A DNA stretch of 64,000 nt from Uloborus plumipes (taxonomy: Eukaryota > Arthropoda > Arachnida > Araneae > Uloboridae): the NCBI GenBank assembly GCA_038373865.1, contig JAXGGA010001610.1:1-64000 (forward strand), in the 5' to 3' direction. Below the pieces are notes generated by a model. The model saw nothing but the letters and a program-made list of their open reading frames with translations. It had not been told where the DNA came from and searched no databases. Positions 63,126 to 64,000 of this stretch are shown piece by piece. The position numbers and the translations under genes are program-made. Numbering within the stretch: position 1 is the first letter of the stretch; each line of letters opens with the position of its first letter.

Positions 63126-63301
63126 ATCTTTGAGAAGCTCAGAGAGAAGCAACCTGATATTTTCGATAAAGTTCATGTTGTTCCTGGAGATGTTACTCTT
63201 CATAATCTTGGTATGAATGAAACTGATGCATTAAAAGTTGCGCAAGAAGCATCGATTGTCTTCCATTGTGCAGCAACCATAAGCTTTCTGAAACCTCTAA
63301 G
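63126..63301 (+). CDS. fatty acyl-CoA reductase, exon 3
   Basis: Fifty-eight codons plus two bases, then donor GTAAAT. The peptide starts IFEKLREKQPDIFDKVHVVP, followed by GDVTLHNLGMNETD and IVFHCAATISFLKPL. In the family, LREK-P-F-KV--V-GD and VFH-AATI-F---L are conserved blocks of the Rossmann domain; GD contacts the adenine and the AAT segment lines the cofactor site. The catalytic YxxxK motif and the C-terminal FAR_C domain must lie beyond the window's right edge. The gene appears intact as far as it is visible. Confidence 0.92.
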
Positions 63302-63391
63302 GTAAATATACCTTGTATACTGATTTGGCTGAAAATGCGTCATACTCCGTTGGGTTTCCAAATTCGCTCAATATAAATGGTATTACTACTA

Positions 63392-64000
63392 TAAAATCTG
63401 TCCGCGTCTGTCTGTCTGTCCGTCTGAAGCTTGAACTCCTCAAAAACCGCTGAGCGTAAAGAATCAAACATACCATTCGATTTGAAATTTTCTAAGGAAA
63501 ACAATAAGACCAACCGCGTAATTGTACGACGTTAATTAGCTGAGATATTAATTAAAACGTTAATTAAACTCTTTGCACTTTTAAAATTCCAAGACTTTTG
63601 TTTCTTTCCGTTACTATTTTAAATTAAAGCGTTAATTAAATGGTTGAACTATTTAAAATTCCAAGACTTTTATTTCTTACCGTTGCCATTTTGAATTTAA
63701 ACGTTAATTAAATTATTGAACTATTTAAAATTCCAAGACATTTATTTCTTACCGTTGCCATTTTGAATTAAAACGTTAATTCAATTATTGAACTATTTAA
63801 AACTCCAAGATATTTCTTTCCGTTGCGGTTTTAAATTAAAACGTTAATTAAATTGAACTTTTTAAAATGAAAGAGTGTTATTTTTTTCCATTGTCATTTT
63901 GAATACGTGTTATAACAAAGTTCTAACAATTGTTTTTATTCTAATTATTAATGACATATTTTTTCTCTGGTACCATTTTGGAAATGTGTTTATAAATAAA
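63392..64000 (+). mobile_element. Helitron-like 5' end in FAR intron 3 (candidate)
   Basis: TATTACTACTATAAAATCTG is followed by GTCTGTCTGTCTGTCCGTCT and then CTCAAAAACCGCTGAGCG. This is the same layout as the two Helitron 5' ends in this window (11775 and 48419). The extreme terminus is not canonical and the 3' end is outside the window. Confidence 0.4.
63520..63870. repeat. tandem repeat, about 80-85 bp unit, four copies
   Basis: The unit includes AAACGTTAATTAAAT, TGAACTATTTAAAATTCCAA, GACTTTTATTTCTTACCGTT and GCCATTTTGAATT. Copies lie at roughly 63550, 63635, 63715 and 63795 with a decayed fifth. They lie inside the putative Helitron. Confidence 0.85.

Noticed and set aside
1..64000. CRISPR arrays, prokaryotic operons, riboswitches
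   Set aside because: The intron-containing gene, Pol III-type repeats and eukaryotic transposons show this is nuclear DNA. The tandem arrays have no regular spacer-repeat structure.

Overview
The window is about two-thirds A+T, intron-rich and dominated by transposable elements. It reads as nuclear DNA of an arthropod, most likely a chelicerate such as a spider. That placement is inference from a fatty acyl-CoA reductase gene with a very long first intron, the BEL/Pao, mariner, Helitron and hAT repertoire, and tRNA-derived repeats; no lineage-specific marker was seen.

Only one host gene is supported: the 5' part of a fatty acyl-CoA reductase (FAR) on the + strand. Exon 1 (37341-37448) ends in the Rossmann glycine motif. 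Exon 2 (62915-63031) and exon 3 (63126-63301) follow a first intron of about 25.5 kb. Reading frame and splice phase agree across all three exons, and the gene runs off the right edge.

The left part (1-37 kb) is intergenic and consists of layered mobile elements. It has a small pogo-like MITE (1.35 kb), a 2.7 kb TIR element carrying satellites (6.8-9.55 kb), and a minus-strand Helitron with a helicase remnant (10.18-11.78 kb). A broken BEL/Pao retrotransposon (13.0-15.35 kb) abuts a roughly 340 bp satellite. A cluster of tRNA-Ala-like units follows, one split by a mariner and one by a hAT element (16.3-19.2 kb). After a long quiet stretch come a second satellite-bearing element (28.9-32.3 kb), which contains a 2.4 kb palindrome and a SINE, and a 2.0 kb palindrome flanked by TTAA.

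The FAR intron holds hAT inside hAT (42.2-44.0 kb), a Helitron (48.4-55.7 kb), a small palindrome (60.5 kb) and a complete short hAT element (61.4-62.6 kb). The Helitron's first few bases are split by a 3.4 kb palindrome, which itself contains another hAT element.

The most distinctive signal is the set of four long inverted-repeat (foldback) elements. Two share one terminus, and two lie inside the FAR intron in the sense of transcription. Several insertions have exact target-site duplications, so their relative ages can be read directly from the nesting.
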